Source of the DNA: Amycolatopsis pretoriensis | GTDB taxonomy: Bacteria; Actinomycetota; Actinomycetes; Mycobacteriales; Pseudonocardiaceae | DNA: 64,000 nucleotides | Assembly: GCF_900107925.1 (NCBI RefSeq) | Contig: NZ_FNUJ01000005.1 | Span: 124,001-188,000, forward strand | Direction: 5' to 3' | Part shown: piece by piece, positions 41,780-50,426 of the stretch | How positions within the stretch are numbered: position 1 is the stretch's first letter | How the letters are laid out: each line of letters begins with the position of its first letter | Program-made: the position numbers and the translations under genes | Notes under the pieces: model-generated | Databases searched by the model: none | What the model was told of the DNA's origin: nothing | The model's input: only the letters and a program-made list of their open reading frames with translations

Positions 41780-41792
41780 AATCTTCTGGGGG

Positions 41793-43142
41793 GTGGGTGT
41801 GACTCTGACCGCGGCTCGACCCGACGCGGCGCTGTGGCGGCTCGGCGGCGTCCTGATCATGGGCGCGGTGCTGTCGATCCTCGACGCGACGATCGTGACC
41901 GTCGGGATCGACTCAATCGCGCGTGACCTGGGCAGCCCGGTCACGACGGTGCAGTGGGTGGCCAGCGCGTACCTGCTCGCGGCGTCGGCGGCGATCCCGT
42001 TGTCGGGCTGGCTCACCGACCGCTTCGGCGGCCGCGCGGTGTGGTTGACGGCGGTGGCGATCTTCACGGCGGGCACGCTGCTGTGCGGGTTCGCGTGGTC
42101 GGCACCGGCGCTGATCGCGTTCCGGGTGCTGCACGGCTTGGGCGGCGGGCTGATGCAGCCGGTCGGCCAGGCGGTGTTCGCCCAGGCGGCGGGCCCGGCG
42201 CTCGGGCGGATGATCGGCGTGATCACACTGCCGGCGACGGTGGCCCCGGCCCTCGGCCCGTTGCTGGGCGGCGCCCTGGTGGCGGACTTCGGGTGGCGCT
42301 GGATGTTCTTCGGGATCGTCCCGCTGGGCGTGGCGACGTTCGCGGTGGCGCGCTCGGTGCTCCCGGCCTTTTCGCCGTCCGATGCGCGTTCACCGTTGGA
42401 CGTCCGCGGGATCTTGCTGCTGTCGCCCGGTCTCGCGGCGTTCGTCTACGGCCTGGCCTCGAACGTGGTTGTCGCTTGGGTGGCGGGTGCGGTCCTGCTG
42501 CTGGCGTACGGCGTCCACGCGTCCCGGGCGCCGGCGCCGGTGCTCGACCTGAAGCTGTTCCGGGACAAGGGTTTCCGGGTCGCTTCGGCCAGTACGCTCC
42601 TGCTGGGCGCGTCGCTGTACAGCTCGATGTTGCTGCTGCCGCTGTACTACGAGCAGGTGGCGCACGCGAGCCCGTGGGAGGCGGGACTGCTGCTGGCACC
42701 CCAGGCCATCGGCTCGGCGGCGGTCCTCCTGGCGGGCGGCCGTCTCCTGGCCCGCTTCGGACCTCGCCGGATGATGCTGGCGGGCATCGGCTTGTCCCTG
42801 CTGGGCACGATCGCGTTCACCCAGCTCGATTCCGCGCCGAGCGGAGTGCTTTTGACGTTGTCGCTCCTGGTCCGCGGCGCCGGCCTGGGCGCGGCGACGG
42901 CACCCGGCATGACCACGCTGTACGGCTCGCTGGAGCGGTCCCGCATCCCCCGGGCGGCGAGCGCGTTCAACGTGATCAACCGCGTGGGCGGCTCGCTGGG
43001 AACGGCGTTGCTGGCGGCGATCCTCCACCGCGCGGCTTCGCCGCCCACCACGGCGTTCGCGACGACGTTCACGTGGTCGTCGGCACTGTCGGTACTCACC
43101 CTGATCCCGGCCGCGTTCTTTCCCACGAGGAGCCTCCGATGA
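41793..43142 (+). CDS. DHA2-type MFS exporter coupled to mycothiol amidase
   Basis: A 449-residue inner-membrane exporter with 12-14 helices. Motifs: IMGAVLSILDATIVTVGIDSI, GWLTDRFGGRAVWLTAVA (motif A) and LPATVAPALGPLLGGALV (motif C). Start GTG 41793 or 41799 (the latter better spaced from a GGGGGG). Its stop overlaps the Mca-like gene (ATGA), which strongly suggests that it exports drugs or the mercapturic acids released from mycothiol conjugates. Controlled by the divergent TetR repressor. Confidence 0.88.
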   Translation: MGVTLTAARPDAALWRLGGVLIMGAVLSILDATIVTVGIDSIARDLGSPVTTVQWVASAYLLAASAAIPLSGWLTDRFGGRAVWLTAVAIFTAGTLLCGFAWSAPALIAFRVLHGLGGGLMQPVGQAVFAQAAGPALGRMIGVITLPATVAPALGPLLGGALVADFGWRWMFFGIVPLGVATFAVARSVLPAFSPSDARSPLDVRGILLLSPGLAAFVYGLASNVVVAWVAGAVLLLAYGVHASRAPAPVLDLKLFRDKGFRVASASTLLLGASLYSSMLLLPLYYEQVAHASPWEAGLLLAPQAIGSAAVLLAGGRLLARFGPRRMMLAGIGLSLLGTIAFTQLDSAPSGVLLTLSLLVRGAGLGAATAPGMTTLYGSLERSRIPRAASAFNVINRVGGSLGTALLAAILHRAASPPTTAFATTFTWSSALSVLTLIPAAFFPTRSLR

Positions 43143-43984
43143 CCTTCCGCCTCTTGAGCGTCCACGCCCACCCGGACGACGAGTCCAGCAAGGGCGCGGC
43201 CACGCTGGCCCACTACGCGGCCGAAGGGGTCGACGTCCTGGTGGCGACGTGCACCGGCGGCGAACGCGGCGACATCCTCAACCCGGCGCTGGACACCCCG
43301 GAGAACCGAGCCGGCCTCCCGGCACTCCGCCGTCGCGAGATGGCGGCGGCCGCCGAGATCCTGGGCGTCCGCCAGCACTTCCTGGGTATGACGGACTCGG
43401 GCCTGCCCGCAGACGGTTCACCGTTGCCGGAGGGCAGCTTCGCCGCCCTTCCGCTGTCGGAGGCAGCGGAACCGTTGGTGGCGTTGATCCGCGAGTTCCG
43501 CCCCCAGGTGGTGATCACGTACGACGAAACGGGCGGCTACCCCCACCCGGACCACATCCGCACCCACGAGGTGACGCTGGAAGCGTTCAAGGCCGCCGCC
43601 GACCCGGCCCGCTACCCGGGCACGGGCGATCCCTGGCAGCCGCAAAAGCTGTACTACCAAGCAACTCTGAGCCGAGCCTGGTTCCAAGCCCTCCACGACG
43701 CAACCCTGGCGGCGGGCCTGGAGTCCGCGATGGCCGAGGTCCTTTCCGAACTCCCGGCAGAGGACAAGCTCAAGGTGACAACCCGAATCCGCTGCGAGCA
43801 GTACTTCGCTACCCGCGACCGAGCCCTCCTGGCCCACCAAACCCAGGTCGACCCAGCGCACCCGTTCTTCGCCCACTCACGCGAGATAGAGCGAGAAGCG
43901 TGGCCCTACGAGGACTACCACCTGGCTCACCCGACGGCGCCAACCACCGAGGAGACGGACCTGTTCACCGGAGTCACGCCGTGA
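43139..43984 (+). CDS. mca: Mycothiol S-conjugate amidase-like PIG-L deacetylase
   Basis: A 281-residue zinc amidase of the PIG-L/LmbE family. The start VHAHPDDESSKGAATLAHYA and CTGGERGDILNPA, and the later YDETGGYPHPDHIRTHE, are typical of Mca rather than MshB. Zinc ligands are predicted to be His11, Asp14 and His139. Mca splits mycothiol-toxin adducts into GlcN-inositol and an exportable mercapturate. Being fused in one operon with an exporter, it may be a dedicated or second copy; the main mca could be elsewhere. Its 3' end overlaps the convergent P450 by 11 bases. Confidence 0.87.
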   Translation: MTFRLLSVHAHPDDESSKGAATLAHYAAEGVDVLVATCTGGERGDILNPALDTPENRAGLPALRRREMAAAAEILGVRQHFLGMTDSGLPADGSPLPEGSFAALPLSEAAEPLVALIREFRPQVVITYDETGGYPHPDHIRTHEVTLEAFKAAADPARYPGTGDPWQPQKLYYQATLSRAWFQALHDATLAAGLESAMAEVLSELPAEDKLKVTTRIRCEQYFATRDRALLAHQTQVDPAHPFFAHSREIEREAWPYEDYHLAHPTAPTTEETDLFTGVTP

Positions 43985-45140
43985 CTCGAAGCTCCCGCAA
44001 CCCGCGAATCACGAACTCCGGCCGCCGCGGCGGAGTGCCGGCCAACCGCAGCCCCGGCACCTTCTCCGCCAACGCACTCAAAGCCGCGGCGATCTCCACC
44101 CGAGCGAGAGGAGCCCCCACGCAGTAGTGAATCCCGAGCCCGAACCCCAAATGCGCGTTCGGCGTCCGCCCGATGTCAAGCCGATCCGGCTCGTCGAACA
44201 CCTTCGGATCCCGAGCCGCGGCCCCCAGCAGCGCACCGATCTTCTGCCCCCGCGAAACCTCGAACCCGCAAATCGACACGTCCTCGGTCGCCGTCCGTTC
44301 GAACAGCTGCAGCGGGGCGTCGAACCGGATCAGCTCCTCGACGCACGAATCGAGCAAGGAAGGATCCGCCACGAGCCGTTCCCACTGGTCCCGGTGCGTG
44401 AGCAGCGCCGTGATGCCGTTGCCGAGCACGTTGACCGTCGCTTCGTGACCCGCCATCAGCAGCAGCACCGCGGTCGCGACCAGCTCGTCGGGGGTCAGCT
44501 CGCTGCGCAGCAGGTCGCTGATGATGTCGTCGCCCGGCGACGAAGCACGCGAGGCGGCCACCGACCGGACGTAAGCGACGAACTCTTCAGCCGCCCGCTC
44601 GGCGGCATCGCGCCCCTCCTCGGGCAGGCCGTACTCGTACATCTTCACGATCGAGTTCGACAGCTCGACCATCCGCGGCCCGTCCGTACCGGGCACGCCC
44701 AGCAGTTCGGCGATCACCGCGACCGGCAGCGGCTGGGCGAGGTGCTCCAGGAGGTCCGCGCTGCCGTCGGCGGCGATGGCGGCTGCCAGGTCGTCCACCA
44801 TCCGGGTGGCGAGTGTCGCGACCATCGGACGCAACCGCTGAACGTGGCCGCGGCCGAACGCGCCCGCGATCAGCCGCCGCAGCCGCGTGTGCGCCGGCGG
44901 CTCGTTCTCCAGCAGGGAGTTGCGGTGGAGCAGGTTGAACGACGCGAACCGCTCGAGCGGCTGCGCGTCCTGCCAGATCCGGCCCAGGCCGCGGTGGCGC
45001 AGCACGGCCGACGCCCCGGCGTGCGACACCGCCACGGCCAGGCCGAGCTCGTCGTGAAAATGGACGTCGCCCTGCTCGCGCAGTGCGGCGAACGCCGGGT
45101 ACGGGTCTTCCAGGAACGCGGGATCGCGGGGGTCGAACAC
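43974..45140 (-). CDS. Cytochrome P450
   Basis: A 388-residue soluble bacterial P450. The heme-binding loop is HLGFGLGIHYCVGAPLAR with Cys340 as the thiolate ligand; the I helix has LLMAGHEATVN (A-G-x-E-x-T) and the K helix EELIR (E-x-x-R). Likely a monooxygenase acting on a small molecule with separate ferredoxin and reductase; no redox partner is in this window. No close secondary-metabolite genes, so the substrate is open. Confidence 0.95.
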   Translation of the reverse strand: MFDPRDPAFLEDPYPAFAALREQGDVHFHDELGLAVAVSHAGASAVLRHRGLGRIWQDAQPLERFASFNLLHRNSLLENEPPAHTRLRRLIAGAFGRGHVQRLRPMVATLATRMVDDLAAAIAADGSADLLEHLAQPLPVAVIAELLGVPGTDGPRMVELSNSIVKMYEYGLPEEGRDAAERAAEEFVAYVRSVAASRASSPGDDIISDLLRSELTPDELVATAVLLLMAGHEATVNVLGNGITALLTHRDQWERLVADPSLLDSCVEELIRFDAPLQLFERTATEDVSICGFEVSRGQKIGALLGAAARDPKVFDEPDRLDIGRTPNAHLGFGLGIHYCVGAPLARVEIAAALSALAEKVPGLRLAGTPPRRPEFVIRGLRELRVTA

Positions 45141-45193
45141 GTCGCGAGACTAACCCTTCGATAGCGTTCCAAGCCGAGCCAGAGGAGGCAGCA

Positions 45194-46075
45194 GTGGGCA
45201 AGGGCGCGCGCAAGAAGGGTCCCAAGCAGGCGTCGGACCGCAAGCCGAAGGTGCGCGACGTCTTCGTCGGCCAGCCGTTCGAGGGGCTGGCGGCGGAGCC
45301 CGAGCTGATCGCGCTGCGCGAGTTCGTGCCGTCCGCGACGGCCAAGCTGACCCTCGCCGACGGCGGCGACGTCACCCTCGGCACGGTCCTGCCGATGGCC
45401 GCGGCCGCGTTCGTCCGCTCCGACGGTGAGCGCTACCTCGGCCTCCAGGTGCAGACGCGCTCGTCGGACATCAGCCGCGACCTCGGCCGCTCGCTGAAGT
45501 GGCTCCTGGACGCCAAGGAGGGCGACGTCCTCGGCGTGCCGGACACGACGACCCCGCCGGCCGCCGACGAGCACGCCCGCCTCCAGGACCTGCTGACCCC
45601 GGGCGCCGAGCTCGACGTCACGCTGCACAAGGACTTCGCCTGGTGGCTCCCGGAGGACGCGGACGCCACCGGCGACGTCGCGGTCTCCCTCGAGCGCGCG
45701 AACGCGGCGATCATGCCGACCGAGCGTCTCGGCCACGGCGCCTACTGGGTCCTCGCCGGCGAGAAAGCGCACCTGCGCTGGGTCCGCCCGGAGCCCGAGA
45801 ACCTGCTGCTCCAGGCCCTGGCCCGCCTATCCGCGGCGGGCGAGCTCGGCCTCGGCGAGGGCTCGCGCTACGCGGGCTCCTTCCGCGCGCACGGCCTCCT
45901 GGTCCCGGTGTGGGACCTCGACCCCGAGGCCCACGCCCGCGAGTGGGCAGAGGCAAAGGAAGCCCTGGGAACCCGCCTCGAGACGTCGCTGAAGTCCCTC
46001 GACACGGAGCCGTTGAACGCAGCAGAGCGCCGAGCCCGCGACGGCCTGATCGGCCGCCAGCTCACCCTCCGCTGA
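45194..46075 (+). CDS. DUF5926 family protein
   Basis: A 293-residue cytoplasmic protein of unknown function conserved in actinobacteria. A basic start (GKGARKKGPKQASDRKPKVRDVFVGQPFEGL), then a globular part with LQVQTRSSDISRDLGRSLKWLL and HKDFAWWLPEDADATG. Start GTG 45194 follows AGAGGAGG. The family seems to be highly conserved in order and presence, which suggests a housekeeping role, possibly in nucleic-acid or ribosome-linked work because of the Lys-rich start; this is a guess. Confidence 0.82.
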   Translation: MGKGARKKGPKQASDRKPKVRDVFVGQPFEGLAAEPELIALREFVPSATAKLTLADGGDVTLGTVLPMAAAAFVRSDGERYLGLQVQTRSSDISRDLGRSLKWLLDAKEGDVLGVPDTTTPPAADEHARLQDLLTPGAELDVTLHKDFAWWLPEDADATGDVAVSLERANAAIMPTERLGHGAYWVLAGEKAHLRWVRPEPENLLLQALARLSAAGELGLGEGSRYAGSFRAHGLLVPVWDLDPEAHAREWAEAKEALGTRLETSLKSLDTEPLNAAERRARDGLIGRQLTLR

Positions 46076-46525
46076 CATAAGCAGAAGAGGACCGCCGCCG
46101 AGCCCCAAGCCCGACGGCGGCCTCGACCGCCCCAGCCACCCGCCGCACGGCCACCACGAGCCGCCGGCGACCGGCACCTGCCCGCGCCGGTCGACCCGGC
46201 CCCGCCCACGGCGACCGAGCCGACCGCGCTCAGCTACGGCGCCCCTGCGGCAGGCGGCCACCACGAGCAGCCCTGCCTGCGGCGGCCAACCCGGCCGCGC
46301 TCAGCGCCAGCCACCGCGCGGCGCATGCCCACCAAGCCGCAACCGACCCCGGCAGCCGCCCCGTCGGCTCCGCCCAAAGCCCGCAGCCTCGAAACTTTCG
46401 TCGGAAAGCACCGAACCGCAACCTCGTCCCAGTGACCGGAAAACCAGCTCAATGAGCGTTCAACCAGGCGTTATGTGGCGCACGAGACACCGCCACCGGA
46501 ACGCCGCGGTGGGACGATTCTCCGC
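46076..46525. other. Intergenic stretch with degenerate repeats
   Basis: About 450 bases without a gene I can support. GGCCACCACGAGC-type words and CCGCGCTCAGC words each occur twice about 70-110 bases apart, so it may be a decayed duplication or the remnant of a Pro/Ala-rich gene. Confidence 0.4.
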
Positions 46526-46879
46526 GTGATACTCCACATCTGCGGGGCGGCCGACTGGGCCGAAGTGGGCGAAGGCGGCGAATACCGGCCGCCGTCACTG
46601 GGGGATGTCGGGTTCGTGCACTGCTCCGACTTCGGGACCGCGCACCTGCCCGCCGACGCGCTCTACCGGGGCCGTACCGATCTGGTGCTGCTCGAGATCG
46701 ATCCCGACCGGCTCGACGTGCCCGTCCGGTGGGAAGACGGCGAACCGCCGCATCCCGCCGGTGTTTGGTTCCCGCACGTCTACGGGCCGATCCCGCACTC
46801 CGCCGTCGTCGGGGTGCACGATTTCACCGAAACCGCGGATGGTGGCTTCCGGCTGCCCGACGCTCTCGCCCGCCGCTGA
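46526..46879 (+). CDS. DUF952 family protein
   Basis: A 117-residue small protein of the DUF952 family, structurally related to ART/glutathione-metabolism-like folds. Visible: ILHICGAADWAEV, DVGFVHCSDFGTAHLPAD (the conserved F-V-H-C-S), LVLLEIDPDRLDVPVRWEDG and HVYGPI. GTG 46526 start. Function unproven. Confidence 0.82.
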   Translation: MILHICGAADWAEVGEGGEYRPPSLGDVGFVHCSDFGTAHLPADALYRGRTDLVLLEIDPDRLDVPVRWEDGEPPHPAGVWFPHVYGPIPHSAVVGVHDFTETADGGFRLPDALARR

Positions 46880-46999
46880 GGTGGGCAACTCATCACCCGT
46901 CCGGACGTCTTCGAAATCGGGCGGGAACGCGGGCAACCTGAGGGGGCTGTGATGCGTGTTGGGGAGGAAAGCGGCTCAACCCCGATGGGAGGCGATACG

Positions 47000-47587
47000 G
47001 TGACCGCTGCGGCACCCGTCTTCACCGGGGGAGATACCTGGGTGACCAGCGCAGGCCGAGGGAGGGCCGCGACGTTGCCGGGCGAGTTCACCGACTTCGG
47101 CGACTTCGTGCAGGCCACCCTGCCGGGGCTGCTGCGGTACGGCCACGCCCTCACCGGCAACCCGCACGACGCCGCGGACCTGGTCCAGACCGTGCTCGAA
47201 AAAATGGGTTCGCGCTGGACCTACGTGCACGAAAAGACCGGTGACCCGCTCGCGTACGTGCGCCGGTCGATGGCGAACGCGCACGTCAGCCGGTGGCGGC
47301 GGACCCGGCGGGAGAACCTCGTCGCCGATCTGCCGGACACCAGCCCGCACGTGCCGGACGACCCGTTCGAGCACGAGCCGCTGTGGCGCGCGTTACGAAC
47401 GCTGCCGCCGAGACAACGGGCCGTCATGGTCCTGCGTTACTACGAAGGCCTGTCCGAAGCGGAGATCGCCGGCGCCCTCGGGGTCACGCAGGGGACCGTC
47501 AAGAGCCAGGCCAGCAAGGCGATCTCGTCGCTGCGGATGAAACTCACCGCGGCCGACATCCAAGGCGAAGGGAGTGACGCGGGTTGA
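47000..47587 (+). CDS. SigE-family (SCO4409-like) ECF sigma factor
   Basis: An RNA polymerase sigma factor (195 residues from GTG 47000) with region 2 FGDFVQATLPGLLRYGHALTGNPHDAADLVQTVLEK and region 4 LPPRQRAVMVLRYYEGLSEAEIAGALGVTQGTVKSQ. Typical of the large actinobacterial SigE family. Several starts are possible (46949, 46985, 47000, 47042); 47000 has GGGAGG seven bases upstream. Coupled to a membrane protein that likely is its inhibitor. Confidence 0.88.
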   Translation: MTAAAPVFTGGDTWVTSAGRGRAATLPGEFTDFGDFVQATLPGLLRYGHALTGNPHDAADLVQTVLEKMGSRWTYVHEKTGDPLAYVRRSMANAHVSRWRRTRRENLVADLPDTSPHVPDDPFEHEPLWRALRTLPPRQRAVMVLRYYEGLSEAEIAGALGVTQGTVKSQASKAISSLRMKLTAADIQGEGSDAG

Positions 47588-48408
47588 ACATCTCCGAGGA
47601 CGAGCTGGAGCAGCGCCTGCGCGCGCTGTTCGCCGACGAGCGGCTGGACTTGCCGCCACCCCCGGACGCCGGCACGACCATCGTCGCCGGTGCGCGTCGC
47701 CGTCGGCGGCGCCGCCAGGGCGTCTTGGCCGTGACCGGGGTCGCCGCCGCCGTCGTCGCCGTCTCGGGCGGGCTCACCATGCTGCACCTCCACGGCGAGG
47801 ACGGCACCGCGGTGATGTCCGCCGACGGCTCCTCCATCAGCGTCAAACCGCCCGAGAACCTCACGGCCGGCCGGCAGCCCGACCCCTCGGTCCCGGGCCC
47901 GACCAGCACCCAGGACATCCAGGTCTCGGTCCCGCCCGCCTCGCCGACGTCGAAGGCCTCGCGGCCGCCGTCGGCCCAGCCGTCGTCGAAGCTGCCGCCC
48001 GTGCTCAGCGGGCCGCTGCTCGACGCGGACGGCTTCGGCACCATCAAGCTCGGCATGTCCGAGACCCAGATCGCCGCGCAAGGTGTCACGCTCAGCGACG
48101 CGCAGGCCGGCGGCAGCTGCACCGTCTACACGGCGCAGGGCGGCGGCGTGCCCGCGGCCGCGACCGTGGTGGTCTCGAAGGCGCTCGGGCTCGCGGTCGT
48201 CACCCCCACGCAGGCGGCGCACACCGCCGAGGGCATCGGCGCCGGGTCGACCAAGGACCAGGTGCTCGCGGCCTACCCCGGGGCCAAAGACGAAACCGGT
48301 GGGGTCGTGGCCGCGGTCACCACCGGCGCCGACTTCCACTTCCGGCTCGAGGGCTCCGGGGTCGTGCAGACCAGCCTCGCGGCGGTCAACCAGGACTGCG
48401 CCGGCTGA
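47584..48408 (+). CDS. Single-pass membrane partner of the SigE-family factor
   Basis: A 274-residue protein starting at TTG 47584, overlapping the sigma stop (TTGA). N-terminal ELEQRLRALFADERLDLPPPPDAG, a basic stretch (RRRRRRRQG), one helix (VLAVTGVAAAVVAVSGGLTML), a Ser/Pro/Thr stalk and an extracytoplasmic domain (FGTIKLGMSETQIAAQGVTLS). It looks like the actinobacterial anti-sigma-like proteins found after SigE-family genes, with a sensor outside the membrane. Confidence 0.8.
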   Translation: MNISEDELEQRLRALFADERLDLPPPPDAGTTIVAGARRRRRRRQGVLAVTGVAAAVVAVSGGLTMLHLHGEDGTAVMSADGSSISVKPPENLTAGRQPDPSVPGPTSTQDIQVSVPPASPTSKASRPPSAQPSSKLPPVLSGPLLDADGFGTIKLGMSETQIAAQGVTLSDAQAGGSCTVYTAQGGGVPAAATVVVSKALGLAVVTPTQAAHTAEGIGAGSTKDQVLAAYPGAKDETGGVVAAVTTGADFHFRLEGSGVVQTSLAAVNQDCAG

Positions 48409-48423
48409 CACGCCGGCCGCATG

Positions 48424-48465
48424 CGGAAACCCGGGCTATCCACAGGGGGAGAGCCCGGGTTTCCG
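48424..48465. terminator. Bidirectional terminator hairpin
   Basis: 14-bp perfect stem (arm CGGAAACCCGGGCT, 48424-48437 and 48452-48465) with a 14-base loop, followed by GCTTTTAG. It lies between convergent genes and could stop transcription from both sides. Confidence 0.75.
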
Positions 48466-48494
48466 GCTTTTAGAAGTACTACAGTCACCAGTGC

Positions 48495-49049
48495 TTACAG
48501 GGCCCCGCCGGCCACCGGCGGCATCCCGGAGTCGCGGCCGCCGTCGCCGACCGACTCGCGGTAGAGGTGGTTTTCCACCTCGAACAGGTTGCCGTTCGCG
48601 CGCTTGACGACGTTCAGCAGCGTGTTCATCTGCGAGATCTCTTCGACCTGCTCCTTGAGGAACCACTGCGTGAACTGCTCGCTGATGTAGTCCTCTTCGG
48701 CGCGCGCGGCCTTGGCCATCGCGGAGATGTCCGTCGCGACGTCCTTCTCCTGCTCGAGCGCGAGCTCGATGACCTCGGTGACGCCGGAGAACTCGTTGCG
48801 CACTTCGCCCGTGCCGGGGATCTCGACGTGGTGGTCGCGGTCCAACATGTACTGCACGAGCGCCATCGCGTGGTTGCGCTCTTCGACGGACTGCTTATAG
48901 AAGTGCTTCGCCAGCTGCGGCAGGTCCTCGGCGTCGAACCACACCGCGAGCGCGATGTACTGCTGGGACGCGTTGAACTCGTTGTGGATCTGCGCCTGCA
49001 GCAGTTCGAAGAACTTCGAGCGCGGTTCTTTCTTCTTGGTGAGGGCCAT
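48495..49049 (-). CDS. bfrB: Ferritin (BfrB-like)
   Basis: A 184-residue non-heme ferritin storing iron in 24-mers. Di-iron ligands lie in QAQIHNEFNASQQYIALA, KQSVEERNHAMALV and EKDVATDISAMAKAARAEEDYISEQF. The length and C-terminal tail fit the actinobacterial BfrB type. No Shine-Dalgarno precedes ATG 49049; a TATTCT -10 eight bases upstream suggests a leaderless mRNA. Three iron-box-like sites are upstream, as expected for IdeR-activated ferritin. Confidence 0.92.
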   Translation of the reverse strand: MALTKKKEPRSKFFELLQAQIHNEFNASQQYIALAVWFDAEDLPQLAKHFYKQSVEERNHAMALVQYMLDRDHHVEIPGTGEVRNEFSGVTEVIELALEQEKDVATDISAMAKAARAEEDYISEQFTQWFLKEQVEEISQMNTLLNVVKRANGNLFEVENHLYRESVGDGGRDSGMPPVAGGAL

Positions 49050-49110
49050 GTAGACCAGAATAGATCAAGATTGGCGCGAATGCCACTCATGACTGGTGAT
49101 CTCGACCCTA

Positions 49111-49129
49111 TTAGGGTTACCATTCCTAA
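49111..49129. promoter_or_regulatory. Iron box 1 (IdeR/DmdR-like)
   Basis: TTAGGGTTACCATTCCTAA, matching TWAGGTWAGSCTWACCTWA at about 14 of 19 positions, ending with the palindromic TTAGG...CCTAA. It lies 62-80 bases before the ferritin start codon, a site suited to activation. Confidence 0.55.
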
Positions 49130-49145
49130 AGAAGACGAACCTTAT

Positions 49146-49164
49146 TTAAGTAAGCCTTCCCTAA
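49146..49164. promoter_or_regulatory. Iron box 2 (IdeR/DmdR-like)
   Basis: TTAAGTAAGCCTTCCCTAA, matching the iron-box consensus at about 17 of 19 positions. Confidence 0.65.
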
Positions 49165-49195
49165 ATTGTCAAATCCATTTAGGGAAGGCTTACTT
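49148..49195. repeat. Perfect 19-bp inverted repeat formed by two iron boxes
   Basis: Arm AAGTAAGCCTTCCCTAAAT at 49148-49166 and its exact complement at 49177-49195, 10-base loop. This is AT-rich compared with the surroundings. It may act both as paired regulator sites for ferritin and as a terminator of the arginine deiminase gene that ends at 49199. Confidence 0.8.
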
Positions 49196-49197
49196 CA
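49179..49197. promoter_or_regulatory. Iron box 3 (IdeR/DmdR-like)
   Basis: TTAGGGAAGGCTTACTTCA, about 16 of 19 positions of the iron-box consensus, the inverted mirror of box 2. Confidence 0.55.
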
Positions 49198-49198
49198 T

Positions 49199-50413
49199 TT
49201 ACTTCAACGGTTCACGGCGGATCGGGCACGACATGCACCGCGGCCCGCCCCGCCCGGAGCCCAGCTCCGAACCCGCGATCGGCAGCACCTCGATGCCGGC
49301 CGCTTCGAGACGCTCGTTGGTCTCGACGTTCCGCTCGTAGCCCACGACCACGCCCGGCGCCAGGGCGAGGGTGTTGTTGCCGTCGTCCCACTGCTCGCGC
49401 TCGGCCGTCACCGGGTCGAGGCCGGTGTCGATGACGCGCAGCCGGTCGATCTCCATCGCCTCGGCCGCGGCCGCCAGGAACGGCGTGGGGCCCGCGACCT
49501 TGACGCCGCCGTCGCCGGTCGGCCGGATGGTGAACGCCGTCAGCGAGTCGCGCGCCAGCGGGTACATCACCACCGCGTCGGCGTCGACCATCGTGCACAC
49601 CGTGTCCAGGTGCATGGTCGCGCGGGACTGCTCGATCGGCACCGCCAGCACGGTGTGCGCGATGCCGTCGGCGAACACCGACCGCGCGAGCGACTCCGCG
49701 CCGGCCGCCGTCGTCCGCTCGCCGACGCCGATGGCGAGCACGCCCGGCGCCAGCAGCATCACGTCGCCGCCCTCGATCGGCGCCGAATGCGCGCCGTACG
49801 CGCGGGCCGCGTGCCGGAAGTACGGGTGGTAGGCGTAGATCAGGTCCAGCACCGCGGTCTCGCGGCGACGCGCCGGCATGGTCAGCGACGAGATCGCGAC
49901 GCGGTCGGCGATCCACGCCGAGGAGTCGCGCGTGAACAGCAGGTTCGGCAGCGGGTCGACGGCGAAGTCGTGCGGGTGGTTCATCATCCGCACCAGCGAC
50001 GCGCCCTCTGCGGACGGCAGCTCCTCGAACGTCATCCCGGCCATCAGCACTTCGGCGAGCCCGCCCGCGTCGACGCCGGAGAGGTGCGACCGCAGCGAGT
50101 CGGCGAGGTCGCCGCCGAGGCGCCGGTCGTCGACCGCCGCGTGCACGCCCGCCGCGTGGGCGCGGTCGTCGTCCAGCGCCGTCCGCAGGGCGTCGGCCAG
50201 CAGCAGCACCTCGACGCCGCGGCTGCGCAGCACCTCGGCGAACGCGTCGTGCTCGGCCTGGGCCCGGTCGACCCACGGGATCGAGTCGAAGAGGAGCTGG
50301 TCGTTGTTGCGGGGCGTCAGCCTTTTGAGCTCGTTGCCGGGCCGGTGCAGCAGCACCGCGCGCAGGGGTCCGACTTCGCTGTCCACCCGGGGAGGTGCCG
50401 TTTCGTCGATCAC
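49199..50413 (-). CDS. arcA: Arginine deiminase
   Basis: A 404-residue guanidino-hydrolase converting arginine to citrulline and ammonia. Recognisable are SEVGPLRAVLLHRPGNELKRLTP, the FTRDSSAWI loop, EGGDVMLLAPGVLAIGVGERT, TMHLDTVCTMVD with the catalytic His, and the nucleophile Cys393 in GGPRCMSCPI. No arcB or arcC is next to it, so it acts alone, perhaps in acid tolerance or nitrogen supply. Confidence 0.95.
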   Translation of the reverse strand: MIDETAPPRVDSEVGPLRAVLLHRPGNELKRLTPRNNDQLLFDSIPWVDRAQAEHDAFAEVLRSRGVEVLLLADALRTALDDDRAHAAGVHAAVDDRRLGGDLADSLRSHLSGVDAGGLAEVLMAGMTFEELPSAEGASLVRMMNHPHDFAVDPLPNLLFTRDSSAWIADRVAISSLTMPARRRETAVLDLIYAYHPYFRHAARAYGAHSAPIEGGDVMLLAPGVLAIGVGERTTAAGAESLARSVFADGIAHTVLAVPIEQSRATMHLDTVCTMVDADAVVMYPLARDSLTAFTIRPTGDGGVKVAGPTPFLAAAAEAMEIDRLRVIDTGLDPVTAEREQWDDGNNTLALAPGVVVGYERNVETNERLEAAGIEVLPIAGSELGSGRGGPRCMSCPIRREPLK

Positions 50414-50426
50414 CCCCCGAGCCTAG

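Noticed and set aside
46230..46452. Short minus-strand frames in the DUF5926-DUF952 gap
   Set aside because: Low complexity and no start signal; region better explained as degenerate repeats.
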